Assembly (NCBI RefSeq): GCF_002252675.1
Contig: NZ_NQKY01000007.1
Span: forward strand, 100,517-164,516
Length of the DNA: 64,000 nucleotides
Source: Synechococcus sp. BO 8801
GTDB taxonomy: Bacteria; Cyanobacteriota; Cyanobacteriia; PCC-6307; Cyanobiaceae
Reading direction: 5' to 3'
The position numbers and the translations under genes were made by a program. Positions 38,235-44,827 of this stretch are shown here, one piece after another; the stretch's first letter is position 1, and the number at the start of each line of letters is the position of its first letter. The notes beneath the pieces were generated by a model. It saw only the letters and a program-made list of their open reading frames with translations. It was not told the DNA's origin and made no database searches.

Positions 38235-38837
38235 GTGCATTATCGCGTGGCCGTGGCCCTGCTCACCCGTCAACAGGCCGCCGAAGTGCTGGGGGTTTCT
38301 GAGCGCAGCCTGGGGCGCCACGTCGATGCGCTGACCGAAATGGGCCAGACGACGACGATCGGTCGGCGGGTCAAGTACCGACGCGACGGGCTCGAAGCGG
38401 CTTGGCTGCGCGTTGCGCATCCTCAGCCCGCCAATGTTGCGAAGCTCGAAGCAATCGCGCGTCAAGCGGCCGACAACGCGCCCCAGGCCGACGACGACGC
38501 GGGCGAGGACGTGCCGTCGTGGCACGTAAGCAAGGCGCGCCGTGAGGCGGCACTGGCAATCAAGGCTGAGCTAGAGGTGCAACGGATGCAGGGGTTGCTG
38601 TTGAGTCGCGACGCGGTCGAAAGGGATTGGTTCGAGTCATGCCGTCAGGCGCGCGATTCGTTGCTGCGGCTGGCGATCATCCTCCCGCCCGAACTGAAAC
38701 GCTGCAATGGCGACCTAGGACAGATGAACATTCTGTTGCACCAGAAGGTAACCGACGTGTTGACGCAACTTTCGGAGGAAGGTGTGAGACGACTGAACGA
38801 AACAACGCGACGCGAAATACGGGAGGCGGCGAAGTGA
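38235..38837 (+). CDS. Nu1-like small terminase subunit
   Basis: 200 residues. The N-terminal winged HTH is LLTRQQAAEVLGVSERSLGR followed by RRVKYRRDGL. The middle is an acidic linker, and then comes a helical part REAALAIKAELEVQRMQG...WFESCRQARDSLLRLAIILPPEL, the layout of phage Nu1/DNA-packaging small subunits. Satellites use their own small terminase to redirect a helper's packaging to satellite DNA. No large terminase is present. Starts at GTG 38235 with a weak ribosome site; GTG 38247 is possible. Overlaps the next ORF by 4 nt. Confidence 0.72.
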   Translation: MHYRVAVALLTRQQAAEVLGVSERSLGRHVDALTEMGQTTTIGRRVKYRRDGLEAAWLRVAHPQPANVAKLEAIARQAADNAPQADDDAGEDVPSWHVSKARREAALAIKAELEVQRMQGLLLSRDAVERDWFESCRQARDSLLRLAIILPPELKRCNGDLGQMNILLHQKVTDVLTQLSEEGVRRLNETTRREIREAAK

Positions 38838-39106
38838 GCACACTCGATCCTGCGAACACGCCCGATCCCACCTGCCAGCAGATCCGCGCGCTAGTCGCTT
38901 CCTGCGAAGAAATGTTGGCAGCCAGTGGCCCATGGGGTCGTCGCGAACTGGCACGGATACGGGTGCAGGAAGCGCAGGCACGCGCCGAAGAGGCCGCATG
39001 GTTGGACGACCTAAGCCGCAGACTGCGGAAGGTGTGGACGGAAAGACCGGGGGAAGATTCGCTCCCTGCGGGCTGTGGTCCCTCTGAGGCGCCTGGCCAC
39101 CCGTAG
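38834..39106 (+). CDS. Small protein translationally coupled to terS
   Basis: 90 residues from a GTG overlapping the terS stop (GTGA). It is helical and charged: IRALVASCEEMLAASGPWGRRELARI then RVQEAQARAEEAAWLDDLSRRL. No domain recognised; the tight coupling suggests a packaging accessory role. Confidence 0.5.
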   Translation: MSTLDPANTPDPTCQQIRALVASCEEMLAASGPWGRRELARIRVQEAQARAEEAAWLDDLSRRLRKVWTERPGEDSLPAGCGPSEAPGHP

Positions 39107-39186
39107 GACCCCACCTGCCAGGGCACCCGTAGGCGCCGGCCGGTGGTTGCCGCGGCGATGATGGTGCCCTGGTTCTTTCGCCCCGG

Positions 39187-39879
39187 ATGCGGCTCCTATC
39201 TGCTGCCAGTCTTCTAGCCCTCCAGTTGCTCACGCCGTTGGCCGCTGGAGCCGCCACGGTGATTTCAGTGGGCGATGGGGACACCCTGCGGGTCGCAGAT
39301 CGTGGGAAGAACATCACCGTCCGCGTGGCCTGCATCGACGCGCCCGAGATGGCGCAGGCTCCTTACGGGCAGCAGGCCCGGCAGGCGCTCCAGGAGCTGG
39401 TGCCGGTCGGCTCCACGGTGACTCTGAAGGCACAGACCAGGGACCGCTACGGCCGAACCGTGGCGGAGGTGTTCACCCAGAACGGGACCAATGCGGGCCT
39501 CGCCCTGGTGCAGCAGGGCCATGCCTTCGCTTACCGCCAGTACCTGAAGCAATGCGACGAGTGGGCCTACCTGGATCGGGAGGGGCTGGCCAGGCGATAC
39601 CGAGTAGGGGTTTGGAGGTTCGACGAAGCGATCCAGCCCCCATGGGACTGGAGAGCCGCCAACCGAGGCGCACCGCGGCAGCCGACGCAGCGGCCGGTAA
39701 CGCTGACGATCATCAACGACCCGAAGCCGGTCGCTCAGCCACCCCCGTCCGCAATCGCTGACCGTCGCTGGCGGTGCCGGGAAGTTGGCTCCTGGGAGCG
39801 TGCCCAACAGCTTCTGCGTGAGGGGCACACCTATCTCGATGGTGACAGCGATGGCGAAGCCTGCGAGCGGCTGCGCTGA
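39187..39879 (+). CDS. Exported thermonuclease with Excalibur-like C-terminus
   Basis: A 230-residue protein: signal peptide (about 1-22), SNase domain with GDGDTLRV, the catalytic Arg in TVRVACIDAPE with its Asp/Glu, and YGR supplying the second Arg (RDRYGRTVAEV). A Pro-rich linker leads to a C-terminal calcium-type DGDSDGEACE motif as in Excalibur domains. It is predicted to cleave DNA/RNA outside the cytoplasm. Unusual cargo for a small satellite; might be a morphon-type accessory gene or ancestral host gene. Confidence 0.85.
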   Translation: MRLLSAASLLALQLLTPLAAGAATVISVGDGDTLRVADRGKNITVRVACIDAPEMAQAPYGQQARQALQELVPVGSTVTLKAQTRDRYGRTVAEVFTQNGTNAGLALVQQGHAFAYRQYLKQCDEWAYLDREGLARRYRVGVWRFDEAIQPPWDWRAANRGAPRQPTQRPVTLTIINDPKPVAQPPPSAIADRRWRCREVGSWERAQQLLREGHTYLDGDSDGEACERLR

Positions 39880-39898
39880 CCGCCGCCAGGAATGCTGG

Positions 39899-39950
39899 TG
39901 CCCCTTAATGCCTGACCCCCTCGCCCTGGACCTGCTGCTGCTGGCCCTTC
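39899..39950 (+). repeat. Short duplicated segment, copy 1
   Basis: TGCCCCTTAATGCCTGACCC followed by (A/C)TCGCCCT and CTGCTG; matches 41099-41147 with about 80% identity by eye. Each copy contains an ATG opening a short ORF (32 and 21 codons). Confidence 0.55.
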
Positions 39951-39967
39951 CCAACCCAAGCACCAGC

Positions 39968-39987
39968 CGCCGGGTGATCACCCGGCG
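39968..39987. repeat. Perfect 20-bp palindrome
   Basis: CGCCGGGTGATCACCCGGCG, symmetrical about a BclI-like TGATCA centre. It lies at the end of a short ORF after the nuclease gene. It could be a terminator stem without T-tract, or a protein-binding site. Confidence 0.6.
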
Positions 39988-40300
39988 CCCCCCCTCCAGC
40001 AGGTGAGCGGCTAGCAACACCTAGATGAAGGGGTTCGGCCAAGACCAGATCCCGGCAGATACCTAACGTCCCCAGAGTGCCATTGCCTCGTCGCTACCTC
40101 CTGGGAAGTCAATCAGAGAAAGCTGTCTTAGGTTGAGACGTAGTGGAACTTCGCATTATCGGCCTACGACCAAGCCTGTGGACTAATGAGAGCCACCATT
40201 GACCCAGGCCCTCAGCTACGCTTTAAATCCCCAAACCAAGCCCCAGCAACGCTCGAGTCTCTGGTTCTGCCTCTCTTAAGTCCCCTGCTGCAGATCACTC

Positions 40301-40462
40301 ATGGCACTGCTCGAAAGAACACCCGAACGAATCCCTGCCGACTGGAAACCAAAAGCTCAAACCAACGAACAAGTATCCGAAGGACTTCGTTCGGCATTCC
40401 GCAAGGCAATCGACGAAGGGAAGGTCGAGCGCCTACCTAACTTAAATGCTGATTCCATTTAA
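40301..40462 (+). CDS. 53-residue charged small protein
   Basis: ATG at 40301 to TAA at 40462. Composition is soluble and charged (PERIPADWKPKAQTNEQVSEG, SAFRKAIDEGKVERLP). It lies 20 bp before the membrane-protein gene and may form a pair with it. No family recognised. Confidence 0.45.
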   Translation: MALLERTPERIPADWKPKAQTNEQVSEGLRSAFRKAIDEGKVERLPNLNADSI

Positions 40463-40482
40463 ACCTTAGGGCATGATTGGCA

Positions 40483-40992
40483 ATGACCCGCCCAAGGAGC
40501 AGAAGATATAGCTATGCGTTTAGCAAGTTTGTAAATTGCGAAGACGACTTACCAGGCCTAATAGCATATGCACTATACAAAGCTGCCAAGGTTGAGCACC
40601 TAAAGAAGTTCAATCAAGAGAAGGGTAGAGATGCATGGGATGATGAAGCGTACCAATGGTCCGACATTCACTCTACTACTACACAAATAGATCTGTATCG
40701 GCAAAAGGCGTGCAACATTATCGAGACATACCGTGAACAAGAAATTATAAGAGAGATACCACTGCTTGAGAAGAAGATTTTAGCAAGCGTTGAGAATAAT
40801 ACTCTTCAGCAAATTCACTCCAAAGTTTGTGGGCTCACTGGATGGCAAGGATTGCGAGCAAGTCTTGCGACCAATGTTTTCGCATCCATTGTTTGGGTCC
40901 TCGTTATCGCAGCAGTTATTTATGTCGAGCGCCACAAGAATACACAAGATCTATCTCCTCCCACGTCCAGGACTGAGCAGCCACAGCCTTGA
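40483..40992 (+). CDS. Unknown C-terminally anchored membrane protein
   Basis: 169 residues, AT-rich. The N-terminal part contains YSYAFSKFVNCEDDLPGLIAYALYKAAK, a pattern I have seen in unnamed bacterial tail-anchored proteins. A charged helical middle follows, then one C-terminal TM helix (NVFASIVWVLVIAAVIYV) and a short tail. ATG at 40483 is preferred to an in-frame TTG at 40477. Low GC points to a separate origin from the satellite core. Confidence 0.6.
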   Translation: MTRPRSRRYSYAFSKFVNCEDDLPGLIAYALYKAAKVEHLKKFNQEKGRDAWDDEAYQWSDIHSTTTQIDLYRQKACNIIETYREQEIIREIPLLEKKILASVENNTLQQIHSKVCGLTGWQGLRASLATNVFASIVWVLVIAAVIYVERHKNTQDLSPPTSRTEQPQP

Positions 40993-41098
40993 TGAATTTG
41001 GCTAAACGCTTGGTGACTCCTGGAGTTACCACTCAGATAGAAGTCAGAGCGAACAAGGTTCTGCGCTGACTAAAGCCTGGAATGCTGAAGCGAAGCTG

Positions 41099-41147
41099 CT
41101 GCACCTCAATGCTTGACCCCATCGCCCTCGTGCTGCTGCAGGCCCCA
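41099..41147 (+). repeat. Short duplicated segment, copy 2
   Basis: Partner of 39899-39950: TGCACCTCAATGCTTGACCC then ATCGCCCT and a CTGCTGCAGGCCC end. Confidence 0.55.
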
Positions 41148-41350
41148 CTGATGACCAGTAGAGGCGCCGCCTGATCATTCAGCTTCGGCCCCGATGGTGG
41201 GGCGGCCTCATCCTCAGCGGGGCCTCCAGCGGCTGCCGGGCCGGCGGTTCGCGCGGGCCCTGTCACGGGCTGGGGATCGCCCCGCCTCCGCCACCCGCGC
41301 CGCAGAAAAGCCCAATAGGGCCCAGAAAGGCCCGCCAGAAGCCGCAACCT

Positions 41351-41367
41351 CACGCAGATTTCACGCG
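41351..41367 (+). repeat. Putative integrase arm site, right
   Basis: CACGCAGATTTCACGCG, one mismatch to the left site at 29627. It lies 60 bp inside the attR core, as the left one lies 120 bp inside attL. Confidence 0.55.
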
Positions 41368-41427
41368 TCGCCCGCCATCTCCATCCTCCAGGCCAGACAC
41401 TGCAGTGCATTTCACGCCCGAGCACCC

Positions 41428-41472
41428 GCCTTACAAGCAGGATGTCGCTGGTTCGAAACCGGCATCGGGCAT
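41428..41472 (+). repeat. attR core, 3' fragment of tRNA-Val
   Basis: 45 bp identical to 29462-29506. Only the anticodon arm to 3' end is present, so this is not a functional tRNA. Confidence 0.92.
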
Positions 41473-41571
41473 CACACCGGCTGCGCCAGACCTCAGGGGA
41501 CCTGCTCCGAGACCTTGTTCGAGACCTGTTGTGGGACCTAAGGTGGATCCACGAGCTGGTCTGAGAGGTTG

Positions 41572-41826
41572 ATGGCCCATCGCATGCTGGCCGAGACTGC
41601 CGTGAGCATCTCGGAACTCAAGAAGAATCCGATGGCCACGGTGGCGGCTGGCGAAGGGCTGCCGGTGGCCGTTCTCAACCGCAACGAACCGGCGTTCTAC
41701 TGCGTGCCGGCCAAGGCCTATGAGGACCTGATGGACCTGGTCGAAGACCTGCAGCTCAACCGCATCGCCGACACGCGTCTGGCGGATGGGCAGGATCCGG
41801 TGCTCGTGACCATGGATGAGCTTTGA
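41572..41826 (+). CDS. Phd/YefM-type antitoxin
   Basis: 84 residues: AETAVSISELKKNPMATVA is the typical DNA-binding N-terminus, and PVAVLNRNEPAFYCVPAKAYE follows. The tail should wrap the toxin. GAGAGG lies just upstream of the ATG. It overlaps the RelE toxin gene by 11 nt, so the two are a type II module that autoregulates its promoter. Lies 100 bp outside attR. Confidence 0.88.
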   Translation: MAHRMLAETAVSISELKKNPMATVAAGEGLPVAVLNRNEPAFYCVPAKAYEDLMDLVEDLQLNRIADTRLADGQDPVLVTMDEL

Positions 41827-42097
41827 GCTGGCCTTCCACCCCGAGGCCCTGCGCGAGTGGCACAAGCTGGCCGGCGACATCCGGGAAACGTTCAAGAAGA
41901 AGCTGGCTGAACGGCTGATCCAGCCGCGCATCCCCGCCAGCAAGCTGCGGGGCTCCAGCGATCGCTACAAGATCAAGCTCCGCGCCGCTGGCTTCCGCCT
42001 GGTCTATGAGGTGCGGGACCAGCAACTGCTCGTGCTGGTGATCGCCATCGGCAAGCGGGACCGCCAGGCCGTCTATCGGCAGGCCGATCGGAGCTGA
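41816..42097 (+). CDS. RelE/ParE-family toxin
   Basis: 93 residues. FHPEALREWHKLAGDIRETFKKKLAERL begins the RelE fold, and SDRYKIKLRAAGFRLVYEV with the C-terminal KRDRQAVYRQA carries the basic and Tyr residues used for mRNA cleavage in the ribosomal A site. Preceded by its antitoxin. Confidence 0.9.
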   Translation: MSFELAFHPEALREWHKLAGDIRETFKKKLAERLIQPRIPASKLRGSSDRYKIKLRAAGFRLVYEVRDQQLLVLVIAIGKRDRQAVYRQADRS

Positions 42098-42138
42098 GAC
42101 CGTTCCCTGGCACTGCCAGCGGCTGGGAAGATCGGGCC

Positions 42139-42423
42139 ATGACACCAAAACCCGCCCTAAAGTTGGTCATCTCGATGACCAACACCATGCGACAGGTCAC
42201 GGTGGCGGAGGCGAAAGCCCAGCTGTCGAGCCTTCTCGACGCGGTAGAGCAAGGCCAGCCGGTGGTGATCACCCGCCGCGGCAAAGCCATCGCCGAGCTG
42301 GTTCCGCGGCAGGCCGTGCGCGATCTCCTGCCCCAGCTCCAGGCTCTGCGGGACTCCCTGCCCCATCAGGCCACCGGCGGCGTGGAGACGATGCGCGCCC
42401 TGCGGGATGACGTCGGCTCCTGA
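42139..42423 (+). CDS. Phd-type antitoxin of a VapC pair
   Basis: 94 residues. VTVAEAKAQLSSLLDAVEQGQPVVITRRGKAIAELVP is the Phd/YefM fold (quoted in parts: VTVAEAKAQLSSLLDAVEQG). A GGGAAG motif 9 nt upstream supports ATG 42139; ATGs at 42175 and 42187 would give shorter, more typical proteins. Overlaps the toxin by one base (TGATG). Confidence 0.85.
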   Translation: MTPKPALKLVISMTNTMRQVTVAEAKAQLSSLLDAVEQGQPVVITRRGKAIAELVPRQAVRDLLPQLQALRDSLPHQATGGVETMRALRDDVGS

Positions 42424-42851
42424 TGCTGTACCTGGACACCTGCGTGCTGCTGGCGGCCCTCACACCGGAGGCCCACTCCGGCGCCGCCGCGGCCTTTCTC
42501 GAACAGGCCCCTGCGCCACTGGCGATCAGCCCCTGGAGTGCCACCGAGCTCCATTCCGCTCTCGGGCTGAAGGTGCGCACCGGGGCCCTGAGTCCCTTGC
42601 AGGCCGAGGCGGTGCTCGAAGGCTTCGAACGCAGCCTGGCCCCAGGGTTCCTGATGCTGGAGGTGGAACCCCAGGACTTCAGGAATGCCAGCGCCTGTCT
42701 GCGCGGCTGGATCACGGCCCTGCGGGCGGCCGATGCGCTGCACCTGGCCATCGCCGCCGGACGGGGCGCCACCCTCTGCAGCCTGGATGCACCGTTCGTG
42801 AGGGCCGCCCGGCAGCTGGGGCTCGAAGCCCAGCTGGTCGGGGCTGACTGA
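42423..42851 (+). CDS. PIN-domain toxin (VapC-like)
   Basis: 142 residues: LYLDTCVLLAAL gives the first Asp, SATELHSAL the Glu, LRAADALHLAIA the second Asp and CSLDAPF the last, the four acidic residues of a PIN ribonuclease. Directly follows its antitoxin. Confidence 0.88.
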   Translation: MLYLDTCVLLAALTPEAHSGAAAAFLEQAPAPLAISPWSATELHSALGLKVRTGALSPLQAEAVLEGFERSLAPGFLMLEVEPQDFRNASACLRGWITALRAADALHLAIAAGRGATLCSLDAPFVRAARQLGLEAQLVGAD

Positions 42852-42943
42852 CGCGCGTCTGGCGGCAAGCCCCGCCGCAAAGACCCTGGAGCCCCAGACG
42901 CACCCAGGCCAGGCGATCATGAACGCCGCTTGTTCCTCCCGCT

Positions 42944-43654
42944 GTGGACCTCACGGATCTGATCCCGGGGATCCCCGCCCTGCTGGAGGAGCTGGAGGGG
43001 ATCCTGGCCGGACGCACCACGGTCGCCTGCCTGGAGCACATGAAATGGCTGGGGGCCTTCATGTGCATCACCCCGGTCCAGAAAAGCCTGGTGGGGGCCG
43101 CCACGACGGAGGAGGAAGGCTTCCGACAGGTGGAGCGCCACCGGCCATCCCTGCTGGTGGTCAGCCAGAGGCTGCAGGAGGGCACCGGGCTGGCGCTGGT
43201 GGAGCGCACGAAGGCGCTGGATCCCGCCATCCGGACCCTGCTGGTCGCCGACGACGCCAACGAGGCCCTGGTGCGGGAGGCCCTGGCCCGCGGCTGCAAC
43301 GGCATCTGCTTCGAGTCGGGCCTGTTCATGCCGGCGCTGCGGGTGGTGGCCGGCGGCGGCATCTACTACCCCGAACCGGTGGCGGCGGTGCTGCGGCAGC
43401 AGCCGCCCGCGGCCCCGATCGAACCACTGACCGAACGCGAGCGGGTGGTGCTGAACCATCTGATGCTGGGCCTGACCGACCAGCGGATCAGCCAGGAGCT
43501 GGTGGTGAGCCCCGAGACCGTCAGGACCCATGTGAAGCACATCTTTCAGAAGCTCCAGGTCGACAACCGCACCAAGGCGGTCGTCAAGTCGATCGCCGCC
43601 GGGCTGATCAACCTGGAATCAGCGATGGAGGGTCGCACCCCGGTCACGGGCTGA
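42944..43654 (+). CDS. LuxR-family response-regulator-like protein
   Basis: 236 residues. The N-terminal part is receiver-like but atypical: it lacks the DD pair near the start and has no clear phospho-acceptor Asp at the usual place (LLVVSQRLQ instead). The C-terminal HTH (LTERERVVLNHLMLGLTDQR, VSPETVRTHVKHIFQKLQV) is a standard LuxR/NarL domain. Starts at GTG 42944. Likely a phosphorylation-independent transcription regulator; target unknown. Confidence 0.8.
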   Translation: MDLTDLIPGIPALLEELEGILAGRTTVACLEHMKWLGAFMCITPVQKSLVGAATTEEEGFRQVERHRPSLLVVSQRLQEGTGLALVERTKALDPAIRTLLVADDANEALVREALARGCNGICFESGLFMPALRVVAGGGIYYPEPVAAVLRQQPPAAPIEPLTERERVVLNHLMLGLTDQRISQELVVSPETVRTHVKHIFQKLQVDNRTKAVVKSIAAGLINLESAMEGRTPVTG

Positions 43655-43791
43655 GCCGAATCCCCCGTTCTGGGGATGCGGGCCGAGGGTGCTGCAGGGG
43701 AAAGTGGTCAGGTCAGGGCGTAGCCCGAGCGGCCTCCCGATGCCAAGCCGGGACGCCGGGACACAGCAAGACCCCAGCAGCCCAGCGCACC

Positions 43792-44139
43792 ATGGCCGTC
43801 CACCTCAGCTTCGCCGCGGCCGGGCACTCCAGGGTGTCCGAGGTCATCCTGGCCGGCCGCACCGGCTACTGGCTGTGCGACCCGGAGCGGGTCCTGGCCC
43901 ATGGCGTCGTCAAGCTGTACGAGCGCCACCCCGAGGGTGGCGACTTCGATCTCAACGACAACGTCGTGGGCCCCTGGGTGGCCACCCTGAAGGTCACCGG
44001 CGCCGACCGGGTGCAGTGGCTCGACCGGACCCGGACGATCATCGCTTTCGACCCCGCCACCCTGACGACGGAGTACGTCACCAGCGTGCCCCCGTTCAAC
44101 GCCTCCGGCGTCTACTACGACCCGGAGCCGGTCGCCTGA
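43792..44139 (+). CDS. Unknown 115-residue protein
   Basis: Starts MAVHLSFAAAGHSRVSEVIL; it contains LCDPERVLAHGVVKLYERHPEG and VATLKVTGADRVQWLDRTRT. Balanced composition and a clean ATG support a real gene; no domain recognised. Its 3' end overlaps the convergent isochorismatase-like gene by 25 nt. Confidence 0.6.
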   Translation: MAVHLSFAAAGHSRVSEVILAGRTGYWLCDPERVLAHGVVKLYERHPEGGDFDLNDNVVGPWVATLKVTGADRVQWLDRTRTIIAFDPATLTTEYVTSVPPFNASGVYYDPEPVA

Positions 44140-44783
44140 GGGCGGGGCTCTGCGTTCAGTACCGCCACGAACTCCCCACAGCTGATCTGCTCGCCGTAGC
44201 CGGCGAAGCAGGCCAGGGCGGCGGCATGGCGCTCCGGGGTCACCGCCTGGCAGGCGTCGTGGACGCACACCACCCGGTAGCCGCGGTCGGCGGCGTCTTT
44301 CACGGTGTGGTCGATGCACTGGTCGGTGAGCAGGCCGATCACCACCAAGGTGCGGATGCCGAGGTTGCGCAGCAGGTAGTCGAGGACGGTGGAGCTGAAG
44401 GGCGAGGAGGAGCTCTTGGGGAGCACCAGCTCGTCGGCCACCGGCGCCAGCTCGGCGATCACCTCGGCGGCGCGGCTGCCGGGAGGGAAGCCCATGCCGC
44501 AGCGCTTGTAGTCGAGGCTGCGGTCGCGCCCGTCGGCGGTGAGGTTGGCGATCACGGTGTGGATCACCTCCAGCCCGCCGCGGCGGGCCGCCGCCAGCAC
44601 CCGCTGGGCGTTCGGCAGGGTGGTGGCGCGGAAGCGGTGATCGAAGTCCGCATCCGGGCGGGGCTGGGCGTCGCCGCAGGTGCCCTGCTGCAGATCCACG
44701 AGCAGCAGAGCGGTGCCGCCTGGGTGGAGCCACTCCGCGGGTGGGCACGACGGCATGCAGGCGGCGGCGATCCGTCCAATCAT
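44115..44783 (-). CDS. Isochorismatase-family cysteine hydrolase
   Basis: 222 residues. ALLLVDLQQGTCG gives the catalytic Asp, LVLPKSSSSPF the Lys region, and VVIGLLTDQCIDHTVKDAADRGY the conserved cis-peptide and Cys (normally a T-x-x-C turn). The members include nicotinamidases, ureido- and amide hydrolases. The divergent GS-like gene suggests a nitrogen-related amidohydrolase, but the substrate is not readable. Confidence 0.88.
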   Translation of the reverse strand: MIGRIAAACMPSCPPAEWLHPGGTALLLVDLQQGTCGDAQPRPDADFDHRFRATTLPNAQRVLAAARRGGLEVIHTVIANLTADGRDRSLDYKRCGMGFPPGSRAAEVIAELAPVADELVLPKSSSSPFSSTVLDYLLRNLGIRTLVVIGLLTDQCIDHTVKDAADRGYRVVCVHDACQAVTPERHAAALACFAGYGEQISCGEFVAVLNAEPRPQATGSGS

Positions 44784-44827
44784 GGCGGCAGACGCTTGCT
44801 GGGCCCGTGTCCACTCCCCCCGCCCCC

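Larger units (their letters stand above)
39880..40300. other. 421-bp non-coding stretch with palindrome and decayed repeat
   Basis: Contains the perfect 20-bp palindrome 39968-39987 and the first copy of a short repeat that recurs at 41099. The right half is AT-richer and carries no supported gene. Confidence 0.5.
40993..41571. other. Right end of the element and attR flank, no gene
   Basis: Holds the second short repeat copy (41099-41147), AGAAAAGCCC and AGAAAGGCCC motifs matching the left arm, the right arm site and the attR core. After attR there is a small direct-repeat patch (GAGACCTTGTTC / GAGACCTGTTGT). Confidence 0.6.

Noticed and set aside
37343..38302. A 319-residue Pro/Arg/Ser-rich ORF before the small terminase.
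   Set aside because: Low-complexity, overlaps other open frames and runs into the terminase gene in another frame.
40186..40440. An 84-residue ORF overlapping the 53-residue gene.
   Set aside because: Its composition is random; the ATG at 40301 in another frame gives a more protein-like product positioned before 40483.
41428..41472. A second tRNA-Val.
   Set aside because: Only the 3' half is present; the acceptor 5' strand and D arm are missing. It is the attR copy.
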